A stretch of DNA of 64,000 nt from Phycisphaeraceae bacterium (GCA_019636555.1 JAHBXH010000001.1:2328928-2392927); one strand, 5' to 3'. Counted from the first letter of the stretch, positions 7,956 through 17,398 are shown. Notes: a model not told the origin generated them from the sequence alone. Numbers and translations are program-made.

Positions 7956-9425
7956 ATGTTTGGCGAAGGATTCGTGTGGGGAGCAGGTTCGAGCTCGTAC
8001 CAGATCGAGGGCGCGTTCGCGCAGGACGGGCGCGGGCTCTCGATCTGGGACACGCTGTGCCGCCGTCCGGGCGCGATCCACAATGGTGAAACGGGCGATG
8101 TCGCGTGCGACCACTACAACCGCATGAGCGAAGACGTTGCGCTGATGGGGCGCGTCGGGCTGCAGGCGTACCGGTTCAGCGTTGCTTGGCCGCGCGTGCT
8201 GCCGCTGGGCATCGGCAAGGTGAACGAAGCGGGGCTTGCGTTCTATGACCGGCTGGTGGATGCGCTGCTCGAAGCGAACATTCAGCCGTGGTTGACGCTG
8301 TATCACTGGGACCTGCCGCAGGCGCTGTTCGATCGAGGGGGCTGGCTGAGCCCGGAGATTCCGGCGTGGTTTGCGGAGTACACGCGCGTGATGGTCGATC
8401 GGCTGGGCGATCGCGTGCGGCACTGGATCACGATCAACGAGCCGCAGATCTTTGTCGGGCTCGGATACCGCGACGGCAAGCATGCGCCGGCGCTGAAACT
8501 CTCGATTCGCGAGCAGTTGACGGCGGCGCACAACGTGCTCTTGGCGCATGGGCGGTCGGTGCAGGTCATTCGCGAGCGGACGAAGAAACCGGTCCAGATC
8601 GGGTGGGCGCCGATCGGTCGTGTGGAGTATCCGATCAGCGAAACGGCGGACGAGATCGAGGCGGCGCGGCGATCGACGTTTGCGCTGCGCGAGCCGGGGT
8701 TCTGGAACAACACGTGGTTCGGCGACCCGGTGTGCCTTGGGCACTACCCGGAAGACGGTGTGAAGTTGTATCGCAAGGACATGCCGCGGATCGAGAAGGG
8801 GGACATGGAGACGATCCACCAGCCGATCGACTTCTACGGCGTGAACGTCTATTCGGGCGTGCCGGTGAAGATCGGTGCGAACGGGAATGCGGAAATCGTG
8901 CCGTGGGCACCGGGAGTGCCGACGAGCACGATGCGATGGCCGGTGGCGCCCAAAGCGCTGTACTGGGGCCCGAGATTTCTGCACGAGCGTTACAAGCTGC
9001 CGATCGTCATCACGGAAAACGGCATGGCGAACCTGGACTGGATCGCGTCCGACGGTCGCGTGCACGACCCGCAGCGGATCGACTACACGCGTTCGCACCT
9101 GCTGGAGTTTGAGCGGGCGGGAGCCGACGGCGTGCCAGTGGGCGGCTATTTCCACTGGGCGATTCTGGACAATTTCGAATGGGCTGAGGGGTATAAGGAG
9201 CGGTTCGGTCTGATCCACGTCGACTTTGCGACGCAGAAGCGAACCCTGAAGGACTCGGCGTATTGGTACGCCGAAGTGATACGTACGCATGGTGGTCATC
9301 TTTCCGATGCGAGCCCGTTTGCCGCCGCTTCCGGGGCGACGTCAACGGGGAAGCAGGAGCGAAAGCCAGTGATCGAGTCCAAGCCGGGGGCACGTGTGTC
9401 CGCGGCGATACCCGGAGGTCGATGA
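7956..9425 (+). CDS. GH1 beta-glucosidase
   Basis: A 489-residue glycoside hydrolase family 1 enzyme, predicted cytoplasmic (no signal peptide). The N-terminus FVWGAGSSSYQIEGA is the GH1 signature. The acid/base is Glu162 in TINEP and the nucleophile is Glu354 in ITENG; other family landmarks are YHWDLPQAL, DFYGVNVY and NFEWAEGYKERFGL. It would split glucose (or a related sugar) from the non-reducing end of imported oligosaccharides. ATG at 7956 is supported by TTGGAG five bases upstream. After the normal end near residue 445 there is a polar tail of about 45 residues not usual for the family. The stop overlaps the start of the GH16 gene. Substrate linkage (beta-1,3 versus beta-1,4) cannot be told from sequence alone. 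Confidence 0.95.
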   Translation: MFGEGFVWGAGSSSYQIEGAFAQDGRGLSIWDTLCRRPGAIHNGETGDVACDHYNRMSEDVALMGRVGLQAYRFSVAWPRVLPLGIGKVNEAGLAFYDRLVDALLEANIQPWLTLYHWDLPQALFDRGGWLSPEIPAWFAEYTRVMVDRLGDRVRHWITINEPQIFVGLGYRDGKHAPALKLSIREQLTAAHNVLLAHGRSVQVIRERTKKPVQIGWAPIGRVEYPISETADEIEAARRSTFALREPGFWNNTWFGDPVCLGHYPEDGVKLYRKDMPRIEKGDMETIHQPIDFYGVNVYSGVPVKIGANGNAEIVPWAPGVPTSTMRWPVAPKALYWGPRFLHERYKLPIVITENGMANLDWIASDGRVHDPQRIDYTRSHLLEFERAGADGVPVGGYFHWAILDNFEWAEGYKERFGLIHVDFATQKRTLKDSAYWYAEVIRTHGGHLSDASPFAAASGATSTGKQERKPVIESKPGARVSAAIPGGR

Positions 9426-10822
9426 TGAGAGCGTCCAATCTGTTGTTTGTGCTCGCCGGTGTTTTGCCCGCGGGCGTGTGCATCGCGCAGGAACTCCCGG
9501 GGTGGAAACTGACCTGGTCTGATGAATTCAACGGCACGGCGGTGGACACGACCAAATGGAAGATCATCAACCTCGCGCCGAACAAGAACAACGAGCAGGA
9601 GTACTACCACCCGAGCCACGTGAGCGTGGCGAACGGTCTGCTCACGCTGAAGTCGACGAATCAATCGACGGGCGGGCGGCCGTACACATCGGGCTCGGTC
9701 GAATCGGTGAACAAGTTTTTTCAGCTGTACGGGCGCTTTGAAGGCCGCATGAAGATGCCCAAGACGCAGGGAATCTGGCCGGCGTTCTGGCTGCTGCCGA
9801 ATCCGTCGGGCTGGCCGCCGGAAATCGACATCATGGAATTGCTCGGACACGACCCCGACACGGTCTACTTCAGCAACCACTGGGGCGTTTGGCCGACGAA
9901 CTCGCACCAGACAACGAGCTACAGCGGGCCGGATTTCGCGGCGGGGTTCCACACCTTCGCCGTGGATTGGTGGCCGGATCGCATGGAGTGGTACATCGAC
10001 GGATTCCGGCGCGCCACCCATACGCAGGCTGTCCCGAATTCGGCGTTCTTCATCATTCTGAACACGGCAGTGGGCGGCGACTGGCCGGGCTATCCGAACG
10101 GTTCGACGGTTTTTCCGCAGTATTTCGACATCGACTATGTGCGCGTCTATCAACCCGCGTATGTCAATCCCGGCTTTGAATCCCGCGGGCCGAACAACAC
10201 GACGCTGTTTGGCTGGACGGGTTTCGGCAATCGTTTCTACGACGGCGCGCTTGGATATGCCGGCGCGAGTTCGGTCAAGCTCTTCGGCAACTTCAGCGGG
10301 AGTTATAACACTTCCGGCGTGTATCAGGAGGTGAACGTCACGCCCGGCAAGTGGTACAAAGTTTCGGGTCAGTGGTACACGCCTTCGAACGATCGGATCG
10401 CGGGCGCGAACACGACTTCCTTGATCCTCGAGTGGTACACCGCGGGCGGCGCGCTGATCTCGACCAACTCGAACCCGGCCATTGATGCAACGACGCCGGT
10501 GAACCAGTGGTTCAAGAGTCAGACGCAGGGCTTCGCGCCGCCGAATGCCGCCAAGGTACGGTTTGTCGTTTCGTTCCAGCAACCGGCGATGGCCGCGGGG
10601 TCTTCACGCACCGACGAGATCGACTTCCGCGAAGGGACTTGCCCGACGGACACGAACGCCGACGGGATGACGGACGACACGGACTTCGTGAACTTCGCGG
10701 CGGCGTACGACCAGCTCGTTTGCGGGATGGTCTGCCCGGCGGATTTCAACGGGGACACGATCGTGGACGACGCGGACTTTGTGCTTTTCGTCGCGTCGTA
10801 CAACGATCTGTTGTGTCCGTAA
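9422..10822 (+). CDS. Secreted GH16 beta-glucanase (laminarinase type) with CBM-like and dockerin-like domains
   Basis: A 466-residue, three-part secreted enzyme. Residues 1-22 are a signal peptide. Residues 23-240 are a GH16 domain with the catalytic EIDIME motif: Glu134 nucleophile, Asp136, Glu139 acid/base. The extra Met (EIDIME, not EIDIE) is the beta-bulge form of laminarinases rather than lichenases. Residues about 245-400 form a jelly-roll, CBM4/9-like module (NPGFE, YQEVNVTPGKWYKVSGQW). Residues about 407-466 carry two dockerin-like repeats (DTNADGMTDDTDFVNF and DFNGDTIVDDADFVLF) ending in CP. GGAGG at 9414-9418 serves ATG 9422 or, with better spacing, ATG 9425. It would cut beta-1,3-glucan outside the cell for the adjacent transporter and GH1 enzyme. 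Confidence 0.92.
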   Translation: MMRASNLLFVLAGVLPAGVCIAQELPGWKLTWSDEFNGTAVDTTKWKIINLAPNKNNEQEYYHPSHVSVANGLLTLKSTNQSTGGRPYTSGSVESVNKFFQLYGRFEGRMKMPKTQGIWPAFWLLPNPSGWPPEIDIMELLGHDPDTVYFSNHWGVWPTNSHQTTSYSGPDFAAGFHTFAVDWWPDRMEWYIDGFRRATHTQAVPNSAFFIILNTAVGGDWPGYPNGSTVFPQYFDIDYVRVYQPAYVNPGFESRGPNNTTLFGWTGFGNRFYDGALGYAGASSVKLFGNFSGSYNTSGVYQEVNVTPGKWYKVSGQWYTPSNDRIAGANTTSLILEWYTAGGALISTNSNPAIDATTPVNQWFKSQTQGFAPPNAAKVRFVVSFQQPAMAAGSSRTDEIDFREGTCPTDTNADGMTDDTDFVNFAAAYDQLVCGMVCPADFNGDTIVDDADFVLFVASYNDLLCP

Positions 10823-10850
10823 GGCCTGAGCGCGGAGCTATATTGGCTCC

Positions 10851-12071
10851 ATGCAAAGGATGATTCTGGTCGCCTCGCTCGTCGTTGCATTGTGTCGCTG
10901 CGCGCTGGCGAGCATCGATGCGCCGATGACGGTGCGCATCGCCACGTTCAACATCGAGGACGTGCGCGAGGAGGATGTTGCGCGCAACGACAACCCGCGA
11001 TTGAAGGCGATCGCGGAAGTGATTCAGCGGATCGCACCGAACATCATTTTCCTGAACGAGATCGCCTACGACATGCCCGGTGCGCCGGGATTCAAGGAAG
11101 GCGACGCGCCCGGTCAGAACGCGGCACGGTTTGTCGAGAACTATCTGAGCACGGCGCAGGCGCCGGGGCTGACGCCGATCAAGTACAGGGCCTTCATGGC
11201 GCCGGTGAATACGGGGTTGTTCAGCGGTTTCGATCTCGACAACGACGGCAAAGTCGTGGATGCGTACCCGATGCCGCCGGGGACCAAGCCGGACGGCACT
11301 CCGGGCGGGCAGACTCCGGAGGGTCGGGCGTACGGAAACGACTGCTTCGGATTCGGAACGTTCCCGGGGCAGTACGGGATGGCGCTGCTCGTCGATGAGC
11401 GGCTGACGATTGATGAGGCGAACATCCGCACGTTTCAGAAACTGCCGTGGGACTACGTCACCGGAAATTTCTTGCCGATGAATGCGGACGGCACGCCGTG
11501 GTATTCGAACGAAGAAAAAGCCGTGATGCGGCTGAGCAGCAAGAGTCACTGGGATGTGCCGGTGAGACTGCCGAACGGTTCGGAGTTGCACGTCTTTTGC
11601 AGCCATCCGACGCCGCCGGTCTTTGACGGCCCGGAAGACCGCAACGGGAAGCGCAACCACGATGAGATCCGATTCTGGATGGATTACCTTTCGAATGAAC
11701 CGTACATCGTGGACGACAACGCGAAGTACGGTGGGTATGCGAGCGATGCGCCGTTCGTGATCGTCGGCGACATGAACGCCGACCCGAAAAAGGGCGACAG
11801 TTTCAAGAACCCGATGTTCAAATTGCTCGGGGCACGCCGATTGGCACGCGGAGTCACGCCGTCTTCGGAGATCGAAGTTGCCAATCTCGAGCCCACCGAT
11901 ACCTCGTTGTTCAAAATGCGGGTGGACTACGTGCTGCCTTCGAAGGACTTGAAGGTTGTGCAGAGCGGAATCTGGCGGGCGCTGCCGGCGGCCGTCGGCA
12001 CCGGGGGGAAATTCCCGAGCGATCACTTTCCTGTTTGGGTGGATGTGATCGTGCCGCCGGGGAAGAAATGA
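10851..12071 (+). CDS. Secreted endonuclease/exonuclease/phosphatase-fold hydrolase
   Basis: A 406-residue protein with a signal peptide (1-21, ending CALAS). The EEP fold is shown by FNIEDV near the N-terminus (metal-binding Asn and Glu), the NEI motif, GDMNADP (catalytic Asp/Asn) and the C-terminal SDHFPVWVDV (Asp-His pair). The substrate could be extracellular nucleic acid, a phosphate ester or an inositol phosphate; the family does not decide this. It lies 28 bases after the GH16 stop on the same strand, so it may share its transcript, perhaps to gain phosphate. No strong ribosome-binding site precedes ATG 10851; a second ATG at 10860 is possible. Confidence 0.85.
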   Translation: MQRMILVASLVVALCRCALASIDAPMTVRIATFNIEDVREEDVARNDNPRLKAIAEVIQRIAPNIIFLNEIAYDMPGAPGFKEGDAPGQNAARFVENYLSTAQAPGLTPIKYRAFMAPVNTGLFSGFDLDNDGKVVDAYPMPPGTKPDGTPGGQTPEGRAYGNDCFGFGTFPGQYGMALLVDERLTIDEANIRTFQKLPWDYVTGNFLPMNADGTPWYSNEEKAVMRLSSKSHWDVPVRLPNGSELHVFCSHPTPPVFDGPEDRNGKRNHDEIRFWMDYLSNEPYIVDDNAKYGGYASDAPFVIVGDMNADPKKGDSFKNPMFKLLGARRLARGVTPSSEIEVANLEPTDTSLFKMRVDYVLPSKDLKVVQSGIWRALPAAVGTGGKFPSDHFPVWVDVIVPPGKK

Positions 12072-12135
12072 GGAGAATTGTCTGCGGTCGTGAGCCGACT
12101 CGCCCCGCGGAAAATCGACGTGCGCGCGCTTATCC

Positions 12136-13149
12136 TTGCCCGTTGAAACCCTCGTTTTTCACGGAAAAGAAGGGCCATTGAGCCGCGCTGTTTCGTCAAG
12201 TGAATCCGTTTCGGTCGCACGTGTGAGTCGAACTCGCGCGGGGCTCTTTGCGGCCATCATCGAAGCGGGGAAGCCGGGCATCACCCGGATGGTGACGATC
12301 ACATCGCTGGTTGGCTTTGTGCTTTCAGCGATCGGGCGGAGCGCCGGTTGGGCTGAGCTTGGGTTGCTCGTCGCCGGCTGCCTCGTCGGCACGGCGCTTT
12401 CTTCGCTCGGCGCGAACACCCTGAACGAATGGCTCGAGCGCGATCGGGATGCGCTCATGCCGCGGACGGCGCACCGGCCGCTGCCGCAGCAACGGATTTC
12501 TCCGCGGATCGCGCTGATCGCCGGCTTGGTTGAGTCCGCGCTCGGGATGATCGTGCTGGCGCTCGCGGCAAATGTCTGGGCGGCGCTGGTTTCGCTCGCG
12601 TGCATCATCACCTACGTCGCGATCTACACGCCGATGAAACTGAAATCGCCGGTGTCGGTGCTGATCGGAGCGATTCCGGGCGCGCTGCCGCCTCTGATCG
12701 GGTGGGCTGCGGCGGGAGGAAATTCGGGCGCGCCGACGCTTCTGCAGCCGGGCGGGTGGTCGCTTTTCACGCTGATGTTTGTGTGGCAGATCCCCCACTT
12801 CATGGCGATCGCCTGGATGTATCGGGCGGACTATTCGCTCGGCGGGTTTCGCGTGCTCGCGGCGGAAGACCCGACGGGCGTGCGAACGGCCCGCAACATG
12901 ATCGGCTGGGCGATCGTGCTGCTTCCCGCAACGCTGATGCCGGTCTGGGCAATGCCGGGGCGCGTAGGGGCGGTGTACGGCGCGTGCGCGCTGATTTCGG
13001 GTGTCGCGTTTCTCTGGCTCACGATCGGATTCGGTCGTTTGCGAACGCGCGACGCGGCGCGACGGGTCTTCTTTGCGTCGATCGCGCACTTGCCCCTGCT
13101 GCTGATGATCCTGGTCGGCGAAGCGCTGGTGCGGCGATTCATTCTCTAG
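12136..13149 (+). CDS. ctaB: Protoheme IX farnesyltransferase (heme O synthase)
   Basis: An integral membrane UbiA-family prenyltransferase that adds farnesyl to heme b to give heme O for cytochrome oxidase. The prenyl-diphosphate site NEWLERDRDALMPRT has the NxxxD/DxxxD layout specific to heme O synthases, and YTPMKLKSP plus HFMAIAWMYRADY are further landmarks. About eight hydrophobic segments follow residue 45. The start is uncertain: a TTG at 12136 gives 337 residues, while GTG at 12223 would trim 29 polar residues and still keep the full domain. The stop at 13147-13149 directly abuts the convergent tilS stop, leaving no intergenic base. No oxidase subunit genes are in the window. Confidence 0.92.
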   Translation: MPVETLVFHGKEGPLSRAVSSSESVSVARVSRTRAGLFAAIIEAGKPGITRMVTITSLVGFVLSAIGRSAGWAELGLLVAGCLVGTALSSLGANTLNEWLERDRDALMPRTAHRPLPQQRISPRIALIAGLVESALGMIVLALAANVWAALVSLACIITYVAIYTPMKLKSPVSVLIGAIPGALPPLIGWAAAGGNSGAPTLLQPGGWSLFTLMFVWQIPHFMAIAWMYRADYSLGGFRVLAAEDPTGVRTARNMIGWAIVLLPATLMPVWAMPGRVGAVYGACALISGVAFLWLTIGFGRLRTRDAARRVFFASIAHLPLLLMILVGEALVRRFIL

Positions 13150-14151
13150 TTACGAATTCGATCGGATGATCACACGCGCGCGTTCGAGCCGCAGCGTGCA
13201 GATTCGGAGTTTCCATTCGCGCGGCTCGCCACTGGAAGACCTGATCGCAAGTGCGATGGACTCGAGCACTCGGAGCGGAGCTTCGCGATCCATTCCGCGC
13301 AGCCAGGTCAACAGGACGATGCGATCGGCTGCACGCAAGCGTTCTCGATCGAACGTCCCCGGTTCGCCCGCAGCGGCGCCGGATACGAGCGCTCTTGCGG
13401 CGCGATCGAGATGATCTGCCGCGAGAAGAGCCAGGCGTGACGCTTCCGCCGCTTTTTTGGCCGCGCCCGGTTCGATCGCCAACAGAGACGGCAGCACATT
13501 TGCGCGCATTGCGGCGCGCCGGCGCGAGATGTCGGCATTCGACGCATCTTCGGACCATTGCCACCCGCATGCGCGGCAGAGCTCGCGAGCCTGCTCGCGC
13601 GACATGCCCAGCATCGGCCGGATCAGCGTCACGCCAGTCAGAAGTCTGCGCTTCGCGTGAATTCCGGCGAAACCTCTTGGACCGGCGCCGCGCAGTAGCC
13701 GGAGCAAAATCGTTTCGAGTTGCTCATCGGCGTGGTGCGCGGTCGCGATGTACCGGCAGCCGCTTTGTTGCGCGAGCCTTGTGAGCGCTTGGTACCGAAG
13801 CCTCCTTGCCGCGGCCTCGTAGTTGCCCCCTTCGACCTTGGCGGCGATGTCGACCGAAACAAACGGCAGGCCCAAACCCTCGGCCAGCCGGCGCGCCGAA
13901 AGGAGGCAAGCCGCGGACTCTGGGGCGGGCCGCATGTCGTGCACCACGTGCGCGACGGCCACGCTTTCCGGATGTCTGGCGAGGGAAAGGACGAGTGCCG
14001 AGGAATCCGCCCCACCTGAGCAGGCGATGAGGGTCCGACGGTCGGCGTCGCGGACCGCCTTTCCCCCGGTCAGGCGTCGCCACTCCGAGACGATGGCATG
14101 GACCGTTGGGTCGGACTTGGCGGGCGGGGTTGGACGGCTCGCATCGAGCAC
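13150..14151 (-). CDS. tilS: tRNA(Ile)-lysidine synthase
   Basis: A 333-residue enzyme that ligates lysine to C34 of the CAU-anticodon tRNA(Ile) so that it reads AUA. The PP-loop ATP-binding motif SGGADSS is near residue 35, followed by the family landmarks HVVHDMRP, ATAHHADEQLETILLRLLRG and RPML. The C-terminal part is short compared with the E. coli protein and holds only the linker-type helical region. The GTG at 14151 is chosen because it precedes the first conserved sequence; TTG about 15 bases upstream is an alternative and no clear ribosome-binding site is visible. The frame stays open far upstream but that part is Arg/Pro-rich and antisense to the gene at 14251-14742. Confidence 0.9.
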   Translation of the reverse strand: MLDASRPTPPAKSDPTVHAIVSEWRRLTGGKAVRDADRRTLIACSGGADSSALVLSLARHPESVAVAHVVHDMRPAPESAACLLSARRLAEGLGLPFVSVDIAAKVEGGNYEAAARRLRYQALTRLAQQSGCRYIATAHHADEQLETILLRLLRGAGPRGFAGIHAKRRLLTGVTLIRPMLGMSREQARELCRACGWQWSEDASNADISRRRAAMRANVLPSLLAIEPGAAKKAAEASRLALLAADHLDRAARALVSGAAAGEPGTFDRERLRAADRIVLLTWLRGMDREAPLRVLESIALAIRSSSGEPREWKLRICTLRLERARVIIRSNS

Positions 14152-14250
14152 GGAAAGATGGTACTTTGGCAAGCAGGGGTGCAAGAGGGGTTCTGCTGCG
14201 GGACATGCGGCAGGAAGAGCCGAGGGGCTTGATCGACACGGAGGTCCAGG

Positions 14251-14742
14251 ATGGCGGGCATCTTTCAGACAATGCTGGCCGAAGGCGAGTTTGGCGTTCG
14301 AGAACTGCTGCTCGCGGGCGGTGCACTGGGGATCGGCGTGCTCCTCGTGTGCTGGGGGATCTTCAGCCGCAAACGCGAAGTGCCGGGGCACGCACGCGAC
14401 GGCGCGGAGCGACTGACGCGCGAATTGATCGATGAACTCGAGGCTCGCGCGGAGCGGCTGGAGCGATTGATCGAGCGCGCGGAGTCGGCCATCGCCGAAA
14501 TGAAAGAAGGCGAGCAGCGTGCCGCGGCGCGGCCGCATGCCGTGATCGCGGAGGCAAAATTGCGGAACGTGCCGAGCGCACCGGAACCGTCGATCATTTC
14601 GGACCCGATGCACCGGGAAGTGTGCTCGATGTCGGATGAGGGATTGAGCCCCGTGGACATCGCGCGGAGACTGCAGATGCCGACAGGGCAGGTCGAGCTG
14701 ATACTGAATCTGCGGGGAAGGCGGGTTTCGGTGAGGAACTGA
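14251..14742 (+). CDS. Membrane-anchored coiled-coil protein with C-terminal HTH-like segment
   Basis: A 163-residue protein of unknown function. One membrane segment lies at about residues 18-37, followed by a charged coiled coil (about 45-90, ERLTRELIDELEARAERLERLIERAE) and a C-terminal helix-turn-helix-like part (about 125-160, EGLSPVDIARRLQMPTGQVELILNLRGR). This layout matches small DUF2802/DUF6115-like proteins. GGAGG at 14240-14244 sits six bases before the ATG. It is divergent from tilS and convergent with the ureohydrolase gene. DNA or envelope binding is only suggested by the fold pattern. Confidence 0.8.
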   Translation: MAGIFQTMLAEGEFGVRELLLAGGALGIGVLLVCWGIFSRKREVPGHARDGAERLTRELIDELEARAERLERLIERAESAIAEMKEGEQRAAARPHAVIAEAKLRNVPSAPEPSIISDPMHREVCSMSDEGLSPVDIARRLQMPTGQVELILNLRGRRVSVRN

Positions 14743-14840
14743 AAGGCCTTGCACCGACGCGAGCGCTGGGGTCGCGCAGAAAGACAGTTTGCAAGAAAAG
14801 AAGGCAGCGAGGCATGGGGCATCGAGGCATCGAGTAGAAG

Positions 14841-15797
14841 TCAGATGCTGAGGCCGAGGATTTCGGCGAGTAGTTGCGCCGCGAAGGTGGCGGTGATTTC
14901 TGAGACATCGCGGTCGGGAAGGACCTCGACGATGTCGGCGCCGACGAGATTGACGCCTTTGAGCGAACGAACCGCGGCGAGCGCTTCGGCGCTCGTAAAA
15001 CCGCCGGCGACGGGCGTGCCCGTGCCCGGGCAGAAGGCCGGATCGACCGCATCGACGTCGAAGGTGATGTAGGTTTCGCGCTTTGCGAGCTTGGCCGCGA
15101 AAGCGGCAAGAGTTTGCGGGCCGTTCTTTCGCCATTGATCGAAGGTGATGAGCGTGACGCCATGCTGTTTCGCGTACTCAAGATCGGCGGGGTCGTTGAG
15201 CGTGCCACGGACGCCGATCGAGATCATGGACTTGGGGTCGATGATCCCGGCTTCGATGGCGCGGCGGAAGGGCGAGGCGTGCCCCCACTTCTCACCCCAG
15301 ACTTCGTCGACGGTGTCCATGTGCGCGTCGAAGTGGATGAGGGCGAGGCCGCCGGAGGGTTTGCCGCGGCGTTCGTAGGTTGCTTTCAGATTGGCGAAAG
15401 CGATGGAATGATCGCCACCTATGGCGAAGAGTTTGGTGTGCTTGGGGTCGCCGAGTTTGGAAGCGAAGGCGACTGCGTCTTCGATGGTCTGCTTGCAGGA
15501 ATAGGGGCTGACGGGCGAATCGCCGGCGTCTGCAATGCTCAGTTTCTCGGCGAGGTGCACGGCCTGCTCGATGAGATAGGGCTTGATGTATTGGCTGGCG
15601 GCACGGACAGTACGCGGACCGAAGCGGGCGCCCGGACGAAAGGTCACTCCGGCGTCGGAAGGAATTCCATAGATCACCCAGTCAATCGGACGGTTTTCGG
15701 GAGCGACATCGTCGATGTGGGGCGCGCGGAGAAACGTGCAGATGCCCGCGAAGCGGGGCTGGACGCGGCCGGAGGGGAGAACCGTCTTCTTGCTCAT
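14841..15797 (-). CDS. Ureohydrolase (agmatinase/arginase family), candidate N-succinylarginine hydrolase
   Basis: A 318-residue binuclear manganese enzyme of the arginase/agmatinase superfamily. Metal ligands are complete: His130 in GGDHS, Asp157/His159/Asp161 in DAHMD, and Asp247/Asp249 in TFDVDAVDP. It splits urea from a guanidino compound. ATG 15797 has an AGGA box upstream. It is the last gene of a run containing AstA and AstD (32 bases after astD), and no AstB gene is present. This supports the inference that it acts on N-succinylarginine, giving succinylornithine and urea, instead of on agmatine or arginine. Agmatinase (SpeB) or guanidinobutyrase remain possible; the sequence does not settle the substrate. 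Confidence 0.88.
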   Translation of the reverse strand: MSKKTVLPSGRVQPRFAGICTFLRAPHIDDVAPENRPIDWVIYGIPSDAGVTFRPGARFGPRTVRAASQYIKPYLIEQAVHLAEKLSIADAGDSPVSPYSCKQTIEDAVAFASKLGDPKHTKLFAIGGDHSIAFANLKATYERRGKPSGGLALIHFDAHMDTVDEVWGEKWGHASPFRRAIEAGIIDPKSMISIGVRGTLNDPADLEYAKQHGVTLITFDQWRKNGPQTLAAFAAKLAKRETYITFDVDAVDPAFCPGTGTPVAGGFTSAEALAAVRSLKGVNLVGADIVEVLPDRDVSEITATFAAQLLAEILGLSI

Positions 15798-15829
15798 GCG
15801 ATTCCTGAATCGACCGAATCCGCCTGATT

Positions 15830-17398
15830 TCAGGAAAGCCACGCGTCGTCGACGCGCATGCCCGCGCTGATCGTCGCGGCGTTGCCGTGTTCGAGCATAC
15901 CAGCGACCGGGTACGCGCAGTAGTCGAGGCTGAAGGAGCCGGCGGGGCGGTGGTTGCCGCTGTGGCCGAGGCCTCCGAAGGGGAGTTTGCTGCTGGCCCC
16001 GGCAGTTCCGGCGTTGACATTGACGCAGCCGGCGCGGGCTTCGGCGAGGAAGCGATCGATCGAAGCCGGGTTCTTTGAGAAGATCGAGGCGGCGAGGCCG
16101 TACCTGGTTGCGTTCGCTTGCGCGATGGCTTCGTCGAGCGTCTCGACGACGGAGATGCGGAGCAAGGGACCGAAGACTTCGACGTCGGCGCCGGCGTAAC
16201 CGGTGGCGTCGTCGGGGACGAATTTGTCCACCTTGAGAATGCCGGGGGAGATGTAGTGGCCGCCCCCACCCCCGGGGCTTGGCGACGGTTCGTCGATTGC
16301 TTCGGACTTGAGAAGGATCTGTGCACCGGCGCGGATGAATTGCTCCTGGGCTTGAAGCACTCCTGCGCGTGCGCCGCGCGAGATGAGAGGGCCCATGAAC
16401 ACGGGATGCTCCGCGGCGGGGTCGCCGATGATCAGGTTGCTTGCGCTCTTGCAGATCGCGCTGATGACTTTCTCGGCGACGCCATTCTGCACGATCACGC
16501 GGCGCGTGCAAGTGCAGCGCTGACCCGTGGTGATGAAGGCGCAGCGGACGCACTCGATGACGGCCTGCTTGAGATCGGCATCGTCGAGGATGATGGCGGC
16601 GTTGTTGCCCCCCATCTCGAGCGCGAGCATGCGCCCGGGGTGATCGAGATTGGCTTCCATGATCGCACGGCCGACGGGCCAAGAACCGGTGAAGAGGATG
16701 CCGTCGAGACCGGGGTGAGCCGACAGTTTCTTGGCGACATCGACACCGCCGTGAATCACGTTCACCACGCCTTCGCCGAAGCCTTCGGCGGCGAGAGCTT
16801 CCTGATACAACTCGCCGAGCAACTGCCCCACTGCCGGAGTCTTGTCGCTGGGTTTGAACACGATCGTGTTTCCCATCGCGAGCGCGGGGATGATGTGCCC
16901 GTTCGGAAGATGCGCCGGGAAGTTGAAGGGACCGAGCACGGCCATCACGCCGTGCGGACGGAACCAGGCTCGGCCTTTTCGCGTGGCGGCAAGATCGATC
17001 TCGTAGCCGGAGACGCGGCGCATCGCGCCGATGTCGCTGGAATCGAGCGTGATATCGACCTTTGCGCCGAGAAGGCCTGCCTCGGCCTTGCTGTCCCACA
17101 TCACCTTGCCGGTTTCGTCGCGGATCAGCGTTGCGATCGCGTCCTGCTTGCTTTCGCAGATCTTCTGAAAACGGCGGAGCGCGGCGAATCGCTTTTCGAT
17201 CGGCGCGCGAGACCAGGCCGGGAGCGCGGCGCGTGCCGCGGCGACGGCCTTGTCAACTTGAGCAACACTTGCGGCGCCTTCCCATACGACCGAATCCGGG
17301 CGGGCCGGGTTGGTCGAGCGGAGGGGCGTGCCGTCGGGGCGGACGAACTTTCCGGCGACCAAGTCGCTCGGTTCGTTCTGGAGGGAAGGGTGCTTCAC
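15830..17398 (-). CDS. astD: Succinylglutamate-semialdehyde dehydrogenase
   Basis: A 522-residue aldehyde dehydrogenase of the AstD type. Cofactor and catalytic landmarks: GPFNFPAHLPNGHI (about 156-169), Glu261 in LEMGGNN and catalytic Cys295 in GQRCTC, the double-Cys pattern typical of AstD. It oxidises N-succinylglutamate 5-semialdehyde to N-succinylglutamate with NAD. The GTG start at 17398 overlaps the astA stop (GTGA) and follows a GGTGAAGG ribosome-binding region. A Pro/Gly-rich insertion (EPSPSPGGGGG) near residue 400 makes it longer than the usual 490 residues. The neighbours are AstA upstream and a ureohydrolase downstream. Confidence 0.93.
   Translation of the reverse strand: MKHPSLQNEPSDLVAGKFVRPDGTPLRSTNPARPDSVVWEGAASVAQVDKAVAAARAALPAWSRAPIEKRFAALRRFQKICESKQDAIATLIRDETGKVMWDSKAEAGLLGAKVDITLDSSDIGAMRRVSGYEIDLAATRKGRAWFRPHGVMAVLGPFNFPAHLPNGHIIPALAMGNTIVFKPSDKTPAVGQLLGELYQEALAAEGFGEGVVNVIHGGVDVAKKLSAHPGLDGILFTGSWPVGRAIMEANLDHPGRMLALEMGGNNAAIILDDADLKQAVIECVRCAFITTGQRCTCTRRVIVQNGVAEKVISAICKSASNLIIGDPAAEHPVFMGPLISRGARAGVLQAQEQFIRAGAQILLKSEAIDEPSPSPGGGGGHYISPGILKVDKFVPDDATGYAGADVEVFGPLLRISVVETLDEAIAQANATRYGLAASIFSKNPASIDRFLAEARAGCVNVNAGTAGASSKLPFGGLGHSGNHRPAGSFSLDYCAYPVAGMLEHGNAATISAGMRVDDAWLS

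Noticed and set aside
14152..15135. Long 5' extension of the tilS frame
   Set aside because: The extension is Arg/Pro-rich and antisense to the gene at 14251-14742 and to part of the ureohydrolase region; the TilS family start lies at about 14151.
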